Assembly: GCA_021777055.1 (NCBI GenBank)
Contig: JAIQZO010000046.1
Coordinates: 47,321 to 111,320, forward strand
Direction: 5' to 3'
Source of the DNA: Candidatus Anammoxibacter sp.
GTDB taxonomy: Bacteria; Planctomycetota; Brocadiia; Brocadiales; Anammoxibacteraceae
Length of the DNA stretch: 64,000 bases
Below the pieces are notes generated by a model, which made no database searches, was not told the DNA's origin, and worked only from the letters and a program-made list of their open reading frames with translations. Positions 57,060 to 64,000 of the stretch are shown here, piece by piece. Each line of letters starts with the position of its first letter. Position 1 is the first letter of the stretch. Both the position numbers and the translations under genes were made by a program.

Positions 57060-57167
57060 ACACACCCCTAAATCCCCTCTTACGAGAGGGGACTTTTAAG
57101 TTTTACGACTTGTACTATTTAATCCCCTCTAAAAAGAGGGGTGGCTGCGCAAGCGGACGGGGTGTGT
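57060..57167. repeat. MITE-like repeat with acacacccc/ggggtgtgt ends, copy 2
   Basis: Perfectly complementary ends acacacccc (57060-57068) and ggggtgtgt (57159-57167), with inner aatcccctct and agaggggt palindromes. The sister of 6522-6693, between glyS and the recombinase gene. Confidence 0.7.
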
Positions 57168-57224
57168 AATAGGCACGAAAAAGTTTTTGCAAAATAATAT
57201 TATAACCCTCCCACCATTTCCAGT

Positions 57225-58112
57225 ATGAATTCACTCATAGAACCTTTTCTTGACTATCTGACAATTGAATGCGGTCTTTCAAAAAACACAATAGTTGCAT
57301 ACCGGGTTGCTTTAAAACATCTTGCTCAGTTTATGCAGCAAAGGTCCATAACAGAAGTGAATCAAGTAAGACCAGGAAACATTGTAAGCTTCATAGAAAA
57401 GGAAAGAAACAGAGGAATGGAACCCAGCTCCATCGCAAGGAATATAATAGCCATTAAGGTTTTTTTTAAGTTCTTGCTCATTGAAGGGAAGATTGAAAAA
57501 AACCTTCTATCCTCAATCTCCTCCCCCAAACTTTGGCGAAAACTACCTGAAGTTATTAATCATACTGATGTAGAAAATCTACTTAATATCCCTGACAAAA
57601 GCACTAAATTAGGTATAAGAAACAAAGCAATACTAGAATTGATGTATGCAACCGGAGCAAGGGTATCCGAAGTAACAACCTTGGAAACAGGATTCATAAA
57701 CTTTGATTACAAATTCACCAAATGCAAAGGAAAGGGGTCAAAAGAACGTCTTGTACCACTAGGGACTAAGGCAATAGAAGCTTTAACAGACTATTTAACG
57801 AGTGCCAGACCATCCCTTAGTAAGGATGAAAAGACAAAAGAACTCTTTCTTTCAAAAAGCGGCAAACCACTCTGCAGGGAAAATGTCTGGCTTATAGTAA
57901 AACAGTACGCATTAAAGGCCGGAATCCACAAAAAGGTGTCTCCTCATACATTAAGGCACTCTTTTGCAACCCATCTTCTGGACGGCGGAGCTGATCTCAG
58001 ATCTGTTCAAGAGATGTTAGGCCATGTTAACATATCAACAACACAGATATATACCCACATAGACAGAGCACAACTTAAGGATGCACACCACCGTTATCAT
58101 CCAAGGGGATAG
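57225..58112 (+). CDS. Tyrosine recombinase, XerC/XerD type
   Basis: A 295-aa recombinase of normal Xer length. The N-terminal SAM-like DNA-binding domain starts FLDYLTIECGLSKNTIVAYR. All catalytic residues are present: Arg146 (YATGARVSE), Lys in CKGKGSKER, His241-Arg244 in HTLRHSFATH, His267 (LGHVN) and Tyr276 (TTQIYTH). It likely resolves chromosome dimers at dif or acts for mobile elements; XerC and XerD cannot be separated by eye. ATG at 57225. Confidence 0.9.
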   Translation: MNSLIEPFLDYLTIECGLSKNTIVAYRVALKHLAQFMQQRSITEVNQVRPGNIVSFIEKERNRGMEPSSIARNIIAIKVFFKFLLIEGKIEKNLLSSISSPKLWRKLPEVINHTDVENLLNIPDKSTKLGIRNKAILELMYATGARVSEVTTLETGFINFDYKFTKCKGKGSKERLVPLGTKAIEALTDYLTSARPSLSKDEKTKELFLSKSGKPLCRENVWLIVKQYALKAGIHKKVSPHTLRHSFATHLLDGGADLRSVQEMLGHVNISTTQIYTHIDRAQLKDAHHRYHPRG

Positions 58113-58271
58113 TTTGTTATATCCAAGCAGATCATCCAACCAATCAATAGATTAATAATGGAATTTTCAAAGCTTTCTTTTTACTTATAGATTGATTATA
58201 AGTTGAAAAATAGAATGGACAAATCCTAAAATCAGCTGAACGTATAATAGTCTTTCCATTTTCAATAGTAT

Positions 58272-58313
58272 GGAGGCACTTGGGGTCAAGGAGGCACTTG
58301 GGGTCAGACCCAG
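58272..58313. repeat. REP-like ggaggcacttggggtca repeats, left of IS
   Basis: Two units of ggaggcacttggggtca, the second continuing gaccca to give the ggggtcagaccc palindrome. Two more units are on the other side of the IS at 60197-60243, so the IS has split one cluster. Similar ggggtcagacccc words are associated with REP elements in other bacteria. Confidence 0.7.
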
Positions 58314-58314
58314 A

Positions 58315-60185
58315 CAGGTTGTCCGAGAATGATTTTAGAATGGCCGGAACTTAGTGGATATTTACTGGACAATTTGCGACACTTTCTTCCTGTCCTGACA
58401 TGGTTGCCTAACTTCTTAGTATTGAAAATAATTCAAGTCGTTATTTGCCGTTTGTAGTATAAATAAGGTAAGAATATCTTATATTTTATACCTTATGCGG
58501 CTTTTGCTTTCATTTGTAATAACTTTTTCAAATTCCAGCCAATACTCATTAACTTAAACTCGCCATTTACTTTTTCTCTTCCACGCAGCAGAAATGATCT
58601 ATAGCCAATGTTAAATTTTATATGACCAAATATTGGTTCAATTGTATACTGACGTTTAAAATATTTTGCTTTGCCTTTTTCTGTCATTAACTTTTTACGC
58701 ATCTCTTGTAACAAGGGTTCTCTTATATCAATTAATAACTCTCGCTCTTTAGATTTTGTGCATAATGCTCGCTTGGTACAACTTGCACACCCTGTTCCTT
58801 TATAGACCTTATGATTCCATTGTCTCGTCTTGCTCTTGTTCTTGCGCGTTTTCCAGTATTCTCGTCTCTTACCTTCCGGACATATATAGCTCTCTGTTGA
58901 TGAATCATATTTGAAGTTCGTATAGTGATAACGGTTCTTTTCTTTTTCATATTCACCAGTTTTGTATTGATGGAAGTATCGATCAGGCACATACCCATCT
59001 ATATCTTCCTCTTCTAAATATTCGTAATTTGTGTAATTACCGTAACCACTATCTGCGCTTACTTCTTTTACTGCCTCCTGTGTGTTTGATTTGCTCTTTT
59101 CTATTATTGGTTTTAATTGGTTACAATCGTTTGGGTCTGTTGATGCCTCTGCTGCAACTATTACTCCATCTTCTGTCACTGATGATTGACAGTTATAACC
59201 GGGACGGATATCTTTACTACCTCCAGCTTTCATATGATTCGCATCTTGATCTGTTAAATTTAACTTAGCTAAATTCTCTTCGTCCATCACTTCTAGAGCT
59301 GCTTTTATCTTAGACTTTAGATATTTGCGCTTTGACAATTTCTTCGTTAACAACTCTTCTGACTCCTCTGACTTGCATCTCTTGTCCTCTTCTTCGTCTA
59401 TGGCTTTTGCCTCCTCTAATAGGTCTGATATCTCTTCCTCTATTTTCGTTAACCAGTTAGAAAACCCCTCCCTATCCTTCGTGCGCTTCGCTGATGCACT
59501 ACCTTTTATCTTTGTTCCATCTATATATATCTTTCCTACATTTGTAAAACCTAGTTTCTGAAATATTCGGACTATTTCGACAAAATAGTTTTCTATCTCT
59601 TTCAGATTGTTCTTGCGAAAATCACTTATTGTTCTATGGTCGGGATTATAACTTTGCATTAAGAATATGTACGTATGATCGCTTAGACACTTCTCTTCTA
59701 GCTTACGGCTACTACGTGTTCCAGTTGCGTATCCATAAAACAGTAAACTTAATAATAGTTTGGGATGATATGTCCTTTGACCTAGAAATGAATATTTCTC
59801 TTCTATTTCTACTGTATCCAATGTCCATACTATCTCTTTGACCAAGCGGCATAGGTGATCTTGCGGTATTACTTCATTTACATAATTTAAAAATGATTCT
59901 GGGGTTAAACATTCTAGGGGCTTTTGAAATTTATGTAATGCTTTGAATTTGGGCACCTGGCTAATTCTCCTTTTATCATTACTACATATCTCTTTCATAT
60001 CAGTTGTGTACTTACTTGCTTCTTGTAATGAATTTAAATATGATTTTGGAACAAGTATAAATTGCTTATATTTGGTTTTTTTCTGGGATTTCATTAACGG
60101 TAATTATATCATTAATTATCCGGGCCTTCTATTAATTTGACTGGATGGGGGGAGATTTCAGCATCTGACATTCTCGGACAACCTG
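58315..60185 (-). mobile_element. IS1182-type insertion sequence, complete
   Basis: Perfect 17-bp terminal inverted repeats (caggttgtccgagaatg at 58315-58331, complement at 60169-60185) bound a 1871-bp element. The 4-bp direct repeat caga flanks it (58311-58314, 60186-60189). One transposase gene fills it. The intact ends and gene mark it as recently active. Confidence 0.88.
58493..60094 (-). CDS. IS1182 family DDE transposase
   Basis: A 533-aa transposase. The N-terminal part (TPESFLNYVNEVIPQDHLCR with YHPKLLLSLLFYGYATGTRS) and RTISDFRKNN are the IS1182/IS5-like DNA-binding region. The catalytic acids are in IYIDGTKIKGSAS, VSADSGYGNYTNYEYLE and YTIEPIFGHIKFNIGYRSFL. A zinc-like CASCTKRALCTKS insertion lies before the last Glu. 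No stops or frameshifts interrupt it, so it should be active. Confidence 0.92.
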   Translation of the reverse strand: MKSQKKTKYKQFILVPKSYLNSLQEASKYTTDMKEICSNDKRRISQVPKFKALHKFQKPLECLTPESFLNYVNEVIPQDHLCRLVKEIVWTLDTVEIEEKYSFLGQRTYHPKLLLSLLFYGYATGTRSSRKLEEKCLSDHTYIFLMQSYNPDHRTISDFRKNNLKEIENYFVEIVRIFQKLGFTNVGKIYIDGTKIKGSASAKRTKDREGFSNWLTKIEEEISDLLEEAKAIDEEEDKRCKSEESEELLTKKLSKRKYLKSKIKAALEVMDEENLAKLNLTDQDANHMKAGGSKDIRPGYNCQSSVTEDGVIVAAEASTDPNDCNQLKPIIEKSKSNTQEAVKEVSADSGYGNYTNYEYLEEEDIDGYVPDRYFHQYKTGEYEKEKNRYHYTNFKYDSSTESYICPEGKRREYWKTRKNKSKTRQWNHKVYKGTGCASCTKRALCTKSKERELLIDIREPLLQEMRKKLMTEKGKAKYFKRQYTIEPIFGHIKFNIGYRSFLLRGREKVNGEFKLMSIGWNLKKLLQMKAKAA

Positions 60186-60196
60186 CAGAAAACAAG

Positions 60197-60243
60197 GAGG
60201 CACTTGGGGTCAGACCCAGGGAGGCACTTGGGGTCAGACCCAG
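60197..60243. repeat. REP-like repeats, right of IS
   Basis: Two further ggaggcacttggggtcagac units, continuing the cluster interrupted by the IS. A reverse-sense relative, gaagcaccagggtctgaccc, is at about 62050-62070. Confidence 0.65.
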
Positions 60244-60523
60244 AAAACAGAATACAGCAATCATCGGGGCCACTTAATGGGTGCCCCCGGAAACTACACG
60301 GAAACTATAAACTTAGTAAGTTGAGAAATAAAGAAAGCTGTCATTATCAAACCTTTATTGTTGATATAATTATCAACAATAAAGATTTGACACCAACTTT
60401 CAGCCTACATAGTTGACAGTCGAATTACCAGGACTGGACTTTAACCAGATAATCATACAACATGCACGGCATACGGCCACCCGTTAGGTCGCCAATTGTC
60501 TCTAAATGTTTATTTACCTTGTG
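60244..60523. other. Intergenic region after the REP-like repeats
   Basis: An inverted repeat near 60353-60385 (ttgttgataattat and ataattatcaacaa) forms a hairpin followed by aga-rich text; it could terminate the spondin gene or be a repeat. Otherwise nothing is recognised. Confidence 0.4.
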
Positions 60524-61423
60524 TTAACGAAGTCGTTCAAACGTAAATGTACCAAGCGGTATAAATTCACCATCTACTTTAAATGGTGGATCCTGTAGAA
60601 TTGAAATTGGTGCCTGTGGATTAGTGCTAGGGTTCGAAAGTGAAAAATCTACACCTTCCTCTGTACCAGCATCGTAGCCTCTAAGTGATACAGTTTTCGA
60701 TTCGATCCATACGCCATTCTCGATCATATTTAATCCACTTACACCAATGAACCAATCTGGACTTGGAGCGATCATAGCCACCAATGTTACTAAGGGAAAG
60801 TCTCTGTGAACAGTAAACGTAATGAACGTTGAGTCAGGTGAGTTGATACCAATACCTGATATAACCGGATCAAATGGGAGCGTGGCAGTGTGACTGTTAG
60901 ATTGGGCGTTACCTATCTCGGTTATTAGATTGGATGTTGATCCCGTTTCAGCCATACTCTCAATACCAGCAGTTGCTATTCCACCGCTCTCCCAAAATGT
61001 AATGGTATCACTATGACTCGCACCGATTAATGGCGAGAAATGCGCACCACTGGGAAATCCTACTGGATGTGTGAATTGACTCCAAGTAGCATCGAATGTA
61101 ACTAGATATTCCGCAGATTCGGCAATCGTCGTATTCGGAATTGAAACAATTTCAGATTGGTTACTAAACAACCAGTAGCCCTTACAAGGGTCTAATAATG
61201 AATCAGGTTCTAACGCTACTAATTGGTTGTCTATCCAACTCCATACTCTACCTCTTAATAAGTGTCCAAACAACATTTCAACTGTAACGTCTGAATCTGC
61301 AGGAACACTAATCAGATTCCATCCCTTATTGATTTCTAACTCTCCTGACGCGCCCGCATGGTGAGTGTTACCAATCAACATTATTACTAATGAAAGAAAA
61401 ACGCAAATAATTGCTGTTTTCAT
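60524..61423 (-). CDS. Secreted spondin-domain protein
   Basis: From Met at 61423 the protein is 299 aa. MKTAIICVFLSLVIMLIG then NTHHAGASG is a signal peptide. Residues about 27-90 carry GWNLISVPADSD and KGYWLFSN, the GWNLIS-type module common in secreted proteins. The rest is a Spondin_N domain: YLVTFDATWSQFTHPVGFPS, AHFSPLIGASHSDTITFWES, GGIATAGIESMAETG and SPDWFIGVSGLNMIENGVWI then YDAGTEEGVDF. Spondin domains bind matrix or surface partners in animals, and bacterial ones are often secreted. A ribosome site (gaaggtg) stands 11 bases before this ATG. The same frame continues upstream into an IS66 fragment. Confidence 0.78.
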   Translation of the reverse strand: MKTAIICVFLSLVIMLIGNTHHAGASGELEINKGWNLISVPADSDVTVEMLFGHLLRGRVWSWIDNQLVALEPDSLLDPCKGYWLFSNQSEIVSIPNTTIAESAEYLVTFDATWSQFTHPVGFPSGAHFSPLIGASHSDTITFWESGGIATAGIESMAETGSTSNLITEIGNAQSNSHTATLPFDPVISGIGINSPDSTFITFTVHRDFPLVTLVAMIAPSPDWFIGVSGLNMIENGVWIESKTVSLRGYDAGTEEGVDFSLSNPSTNPQAPISILQDPPFKVDGEFIPLGTFTFERLR

Positions 61424-61819
61424 AAAACGCAATACACCTTCTTGATGACCTTCTAGCCTATCAAGTAAATTACGAGATTTTGATTGCCCTGTCCTACCAC
61501 TTTTACCTGGCTCTTGTTGCTTTAACGGACACTTTTTCTTGTCATTAGTCAATATGGTTCTGTAACGTCTTTGATATCTTTGCGGCTTGTTCAATAATTT
61601 TCTATTAGAAAGCGCATGTTCACTACCATTTCTATAATAAGCCGTATAATAGTCGTGGCAGAGAATTCCTTTGTAAGATGGCAGTAGCCCCATCTCTTCT
61701 ATCGCATCTTTACCTCGGGACAGATGCAGATAGAAACATGTGCATTCCAGATTCGATACGCTATGAAGCCAACTCCTTTTGCCATTTTTTCGCATTCCAG
61801 TTTTGTCAATATTTATCAT
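61424..61819 (-). pseudogene. IS66 transposase fragment fused in frame to the spondin gene
   Basis: 132 codons from ATG 61819 to the spondin Met read as the middle of an IS66 transposase: DKTGMRKNGKRSWLHSVSN, RGKDAIEEMGLLPSYKGILC, HDYYTAYYRNGSEHALSNR, then QSKSRNLLDRLEGHQEGVLR. The ends of the transposase and element are missing. The fragment has its own ribosome site (aagaggtg) and joins the signal-peptide gene without a stop, so a 431-aa fusion with an internal signal peptide could be made. More probably the fragment is a relic that only replaced the upstream region. Confidence 0.8.
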
Positions 61820-62431
61820 TAATTTTTCACCTCTTACTTAAATTACAAAAGTAGATGTTATATATATTTTTTTTTCGAACCTTCTTTCATTTTAATTTGT
61901 TTAAATTTATTCACTCTAGTATATAAAAAATTATATCAATAAATGTCACAAAATAATTACTAAAGGATTCTTTTTTTATGTCAAAGCAGAAATTATTAGA
62001 AATGGTAATTTACCTGATATAATTTTTTAGGGCAAAGCTTAGGTAAAGAGAAGCACCAGGGTCTGACCCAGAAAACAGATTATGCAATTTTAGACTCTTA
62101 TTTCAAGCATAACAAAAACAGCGTGTTAGTATTTGACATCCGGTTTGCAATTGTATTTCTGCCAAGTATTTGTTAAGTTTAAACCTAAAGTTTTATTGTG
62201 GCAGTCTGCTGATCATGATAGTGACTTTATTAATAAACATATTAGACATATATTCAAATAAGGATGTAATTATGAAAGCTGTAGCAAGTTTAGTGTCACA
62301 TCTGACCATTGGACAATTTAGTTAATAAAGTTAATCAAAATGTAGTCCCGTCAAATTCGAGCCTGCGATTCTTTACATTGGCACTTAATCTGCGTAACCA
62401 AGAAGGTTACAATTTTATTGAATATGACCAG
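61820..62431. other. Intergenic region upstream of the spondin and higBA remnants
   Basis: AT-rich stretch with one gggtctgaccc word (about 62060) related to the REP-like cluster. No gene is seen. Confidence 0.35.
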
Positions 62432-62755
62432 AAATTTATTCATTAAGGTCTTGAGCAATTCTATAAAACTGGAAATACATCTGGTATACAGTTCGCACAT
62501 GCTAAGCGAATACGATTAATTCTTACAAATACTAATGTCTCCGAGCATTTGGGAGTTAGCCGAAAAACATTATCAAAGGTTCTTAATCGCAGAGGCTCGA
62601 TTACCCCTGAAATGGCTTTGCGCTTTGAAATTGTATTCAAAAAGCCTTCCGCTGATCACTGGCAAAGGTTGCAAGGAGCATATGATCTTTGGCAAACGCG
62701 ACAACATAAGTCTGTGTTACATGTGCAACCTTATAAGATTGCATATATCTAGAAT
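62432..62755 (+). pseudogene. higBA remnant: toxin start fused to antitoxin end
   Basis: One frame reads KFIH-stop-GLEQFYKTGNTSGIQFAHAK then RIRLILTNTNV, the first 35 or so residues of a HigB toxin, and passes directly into SEHLGVSRKTLSKVLNRRGS and PSADHWQRLQGAYDLWQTRQ, the C-part of a HigA antitoxin. A deletion removed the end of the toxin gene and start of the antitoxin gene and joined them in frame. A stop replaces a Lys near the start, so the fusion is unlikely to be made whole; the part from 62549 (GVSRKTL) could still be translated as a truncated HTH. Confidence 0.75.
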
Positions 62756-63058
62756 TTATCAAAGTAACAGCAACTTTCAATTAACTGGTACAAATTTGAT
62801 GTCATAATGCACAATCCGCCATTTGAGCAAATAAACTGCTCAATTCAGTGTTAAGTACCTGCTTCAAAATTGATAATTTACAGCTATAGCACCTTCTTTA
62901 TCTAACATATGGAAATTGACTCTTTTTATCTATTTTTTTACATTGCAAGTACTCTAAATAAAATTTATTATTAACATCAATAGAACCGTTAGGGAGAATG
63001 GAGTAACTCTTTCTATTTAATCAAATCTTTACATGTAGCAGAAAAGGAGCAAGAAAAG
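62756..63058. other. Upstream region of the Cys-repeat gene
   Basis: AT-rich, about 300 bases. The ribosome site aggag at 63045-63049 lies 9 bases before the ATG. No other signal is seen. Confidence 0.35.
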
Positions 63059-64000
63059 ATGTCTAAAAAAACAAGGTGTGTGTTCAGCACCGCATTACTG
63101 ATTCTAGTTGGAAGTATAGTCATACTCAATCAGTCGTTCGCCGGAAACCGAAAATCAGGATGTGGAGGGCTTAATGAAAGACCTTGTACCATCTTTGAGA
63201 TTATTCCATCTTGTGATAGTGGTCTGGTCGAAGATTTCCTTATAGGCAAGTGCATTGACCCGAACGCAGGTGGCGGAGTAATCCCTGGTCCAGCTGTTGA
63301 TGGAGATGGTTTCCCACCTGCTTGTGGTGATAACGGTGAACGCCCCTGCACGATCCTTGAGCACATCCCATCTTGTAAACCCGGCCTGGTTGAAGACTTT
63401 GTGAGCGGAGTATGCCGAGGGTCCGACTCTGCAGGTTTTCCGGAATTTTGCGGTGATGAGGGTGAACGTCCATGTACAATTGTTGAACACATCCCGTCCT
63501 GCAAAGCAGGGCTTGAAGAAAATTTCCTGGATGGACTATGCTTGAAACCAGGAGAGGGAACACAGGTTGGAGATGTGGTTGCAAATTTTACACCACCCAA
63601 CTGCGATGAGATAATTGGAACAAATCCAGAACTTACGATAGATGGTTTGTTTAATTTTAGGTTAGCAACAAAAGTTCCTGCAGAACTTGCATTTGAGATT
63701 GTCCCCAAGGATTCTGTGGCTACGCCCGTACGTGTTTCAGCCGCATTAGCGTATATGACAGTCCTCTATTGTGAGATGACCCTTGAACGAGACGTCGCCA
63801 TTGAAAGATTAAAAAAGGAGGATCGAGAGTTTGAAGAATTAAAGGCCCAGCTGAATAGAATAGAAAATCTTCTTCTTACTAACAACACTGATAACAATAA
63901 CAACACTGATAACAATAACAACACTGATAACAATAACAACACTGATAACAATAACAACACTGATAACAATAACAACACTGATAACAATAACAACACTGAT
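63059..64000 (+). CDS. Secreted protein with three Cys repeats and a tandem Asn/Thr/Asp tail, cut by window
   Basis: From ATG 63059 the frame stays open for 314 codons to the window end. Residues 7-28 form a signal peptide (likely cleavage after SFA). Three repeats follow with constant cysteine spacing Cx7Cx8Cx12C: Cys35/43/52/65, 89/97/106/119 and 131/139/148/161. Repeat text is CGDxGERPCTIxEHIPSC and a GLxExFxxGxC end. A non-repeat part (165-240) and a short coiled coil (ERLKKEDREFEELKAQLNRI) lead into a NNTDNN tandem tail coded by an 18-bp repeat. The family is not recognised. The minus-strand frames here are shadows. Confidence 0.8.
   Translation, partial: MSKKTRCVFSTALLILVGSIVILNQSFAGNRKSGCGGLNERPCTIFEIIPSCDSGLVEDFLIGKCIDPNAGGGVIPGPAVDGDGFPPACGDNGERPCTILEHIPSCKPGLVEDFVSGVCRGSDSAGFPEFCGDEGERPCTIVEHIPSCKAGLEENFLDGLCLKPGEGTQVGDVVANFTPPNCDEIIGTNPELTIDGLFNFRLATKVPAELAFEIVPKDSVATPVRVSAALAYMTVLYCEMTLERDVAIERLKKEDREFEELKAQLNRIENLLLTNNTDNNNNTDNNNNTDNNNNTDNNNNTDNNNNTDNNNNTD
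63881..64000. repeat. 18-bp tandem repeat coding NNTDNN
   Basis: Units aacaacactgataacaat repeat without error at least 6.6 times to the window edge. Each unit adds six residues, so copy-number change would alter tail length in frame. Confidence 0.95.

Noticed and set aside
63766..63996. Minus-strand frame of repeated Leu-Ser-Val-Leu residues
   Set aside because: It is the antisense reading of the 18-bp tandem repeat in the secreted Cys-repeat gene, which has a good ribosome site and signal peptide on the plus strand.
1..64000. tRNA or rRNA genes
   Set aside because: I found no convincing cloverleaf with a T-arm ggttcgaatcc-type sequence or rRNA core sequence in the intergenic regions; a tRNAscan/Infernal run would be decisive.

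Overview
AT-rich bacterial chromosome segment of about 64 kb, mixing ordinary housekeeping genes with an unusually gene-poor, repeat-filled island. No single gene fixes the taxonomy. The low GC, the c-type cytochrome, spondin-domain and Cys-repeat secreted proteins, long intergenic regions and many small mobile repeats suggest a Planctomycetes-type bacterium. An anammox organism of the Candidatus Scalindua kind is my best guess, but this is inference only.

Region 1 (1-23.8 kb) is mostly conventional. It holds a truncated cobT with a CoaB-like gene; a P-II signal protein and a PilZ protein; a two-gene asymmetric ABC exporter; a MoeB/ThiF-type E1-like enzyme and a NifU-like Fe-S scaffold; a GcvH-like protein that has lost its lipoyl lysine; a monohaem cytochrome c; CCA-adding enzyme followed by a MntA-HepT toxin-antitoxin pair; a GT2 glycosyltransferase; an unrecognised 381-aa protein; an MBL-fold hydrolase; an M48 lipoprotein peptidase; an EI24/CysZ-like membrane protein; and RecC without RecB or RecD beside it.

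Region 2 (about 23.8-44 kb) is an accessory island. It contains three intact members of a secreted protein family that I do not recognise (26197-27660 minus, 30795-32429 minus, 39498-41126 plus). All three have the same export signal, coiled-coil N-part and helical C-domain around a hypervariable Ser/Thr/Lys/Glu-rich middle. Each is followed on its 3-prime side by degenerate repeats of roughly 285-430 bp, and decayed pieces of the same family lie at 24.4-25.0 kb. The island also holds a RelB/RelE-type toxin-antitoxin unit present as one intact and three decayed tandem copies, each with the same palindromic operator; several MITE-like families (one with clear 9-bp target duplications); and a ParA/ribbon-helix-helix partition pair at its right edge. 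This looks like an old plasmid-like or mobile insertion undergoing decay.

Region 3 (44-58 kb) is again mostly housekeeping: a LON-N protein, an Aas-like acyl-activating enzyme, two unrecognised neighbouring genes, class I fructose-1,6-bisphosphatase, a membrane protein with a broken HExxH-like motif, Ogt, QueC/QueE (preQ0 synthesis), a nucleotide-sugar dehydrogenase, glycyl-tRNA synthetase beta chain and a Xer-type recombinase.

Region 4 (58-64 kb) is mobile and secretory. It has a complete IS1182-type element inserted into REP-like repeats with a 4-bp target duplication, an IS66 transposase fragment fused in frame upstream of a secreted spondin-domain protein, a higBA remnant made by an internal deletion, and the start of a secreted protein with three Cys repeats and an 18-bp tandem repeat that runs off the window end.
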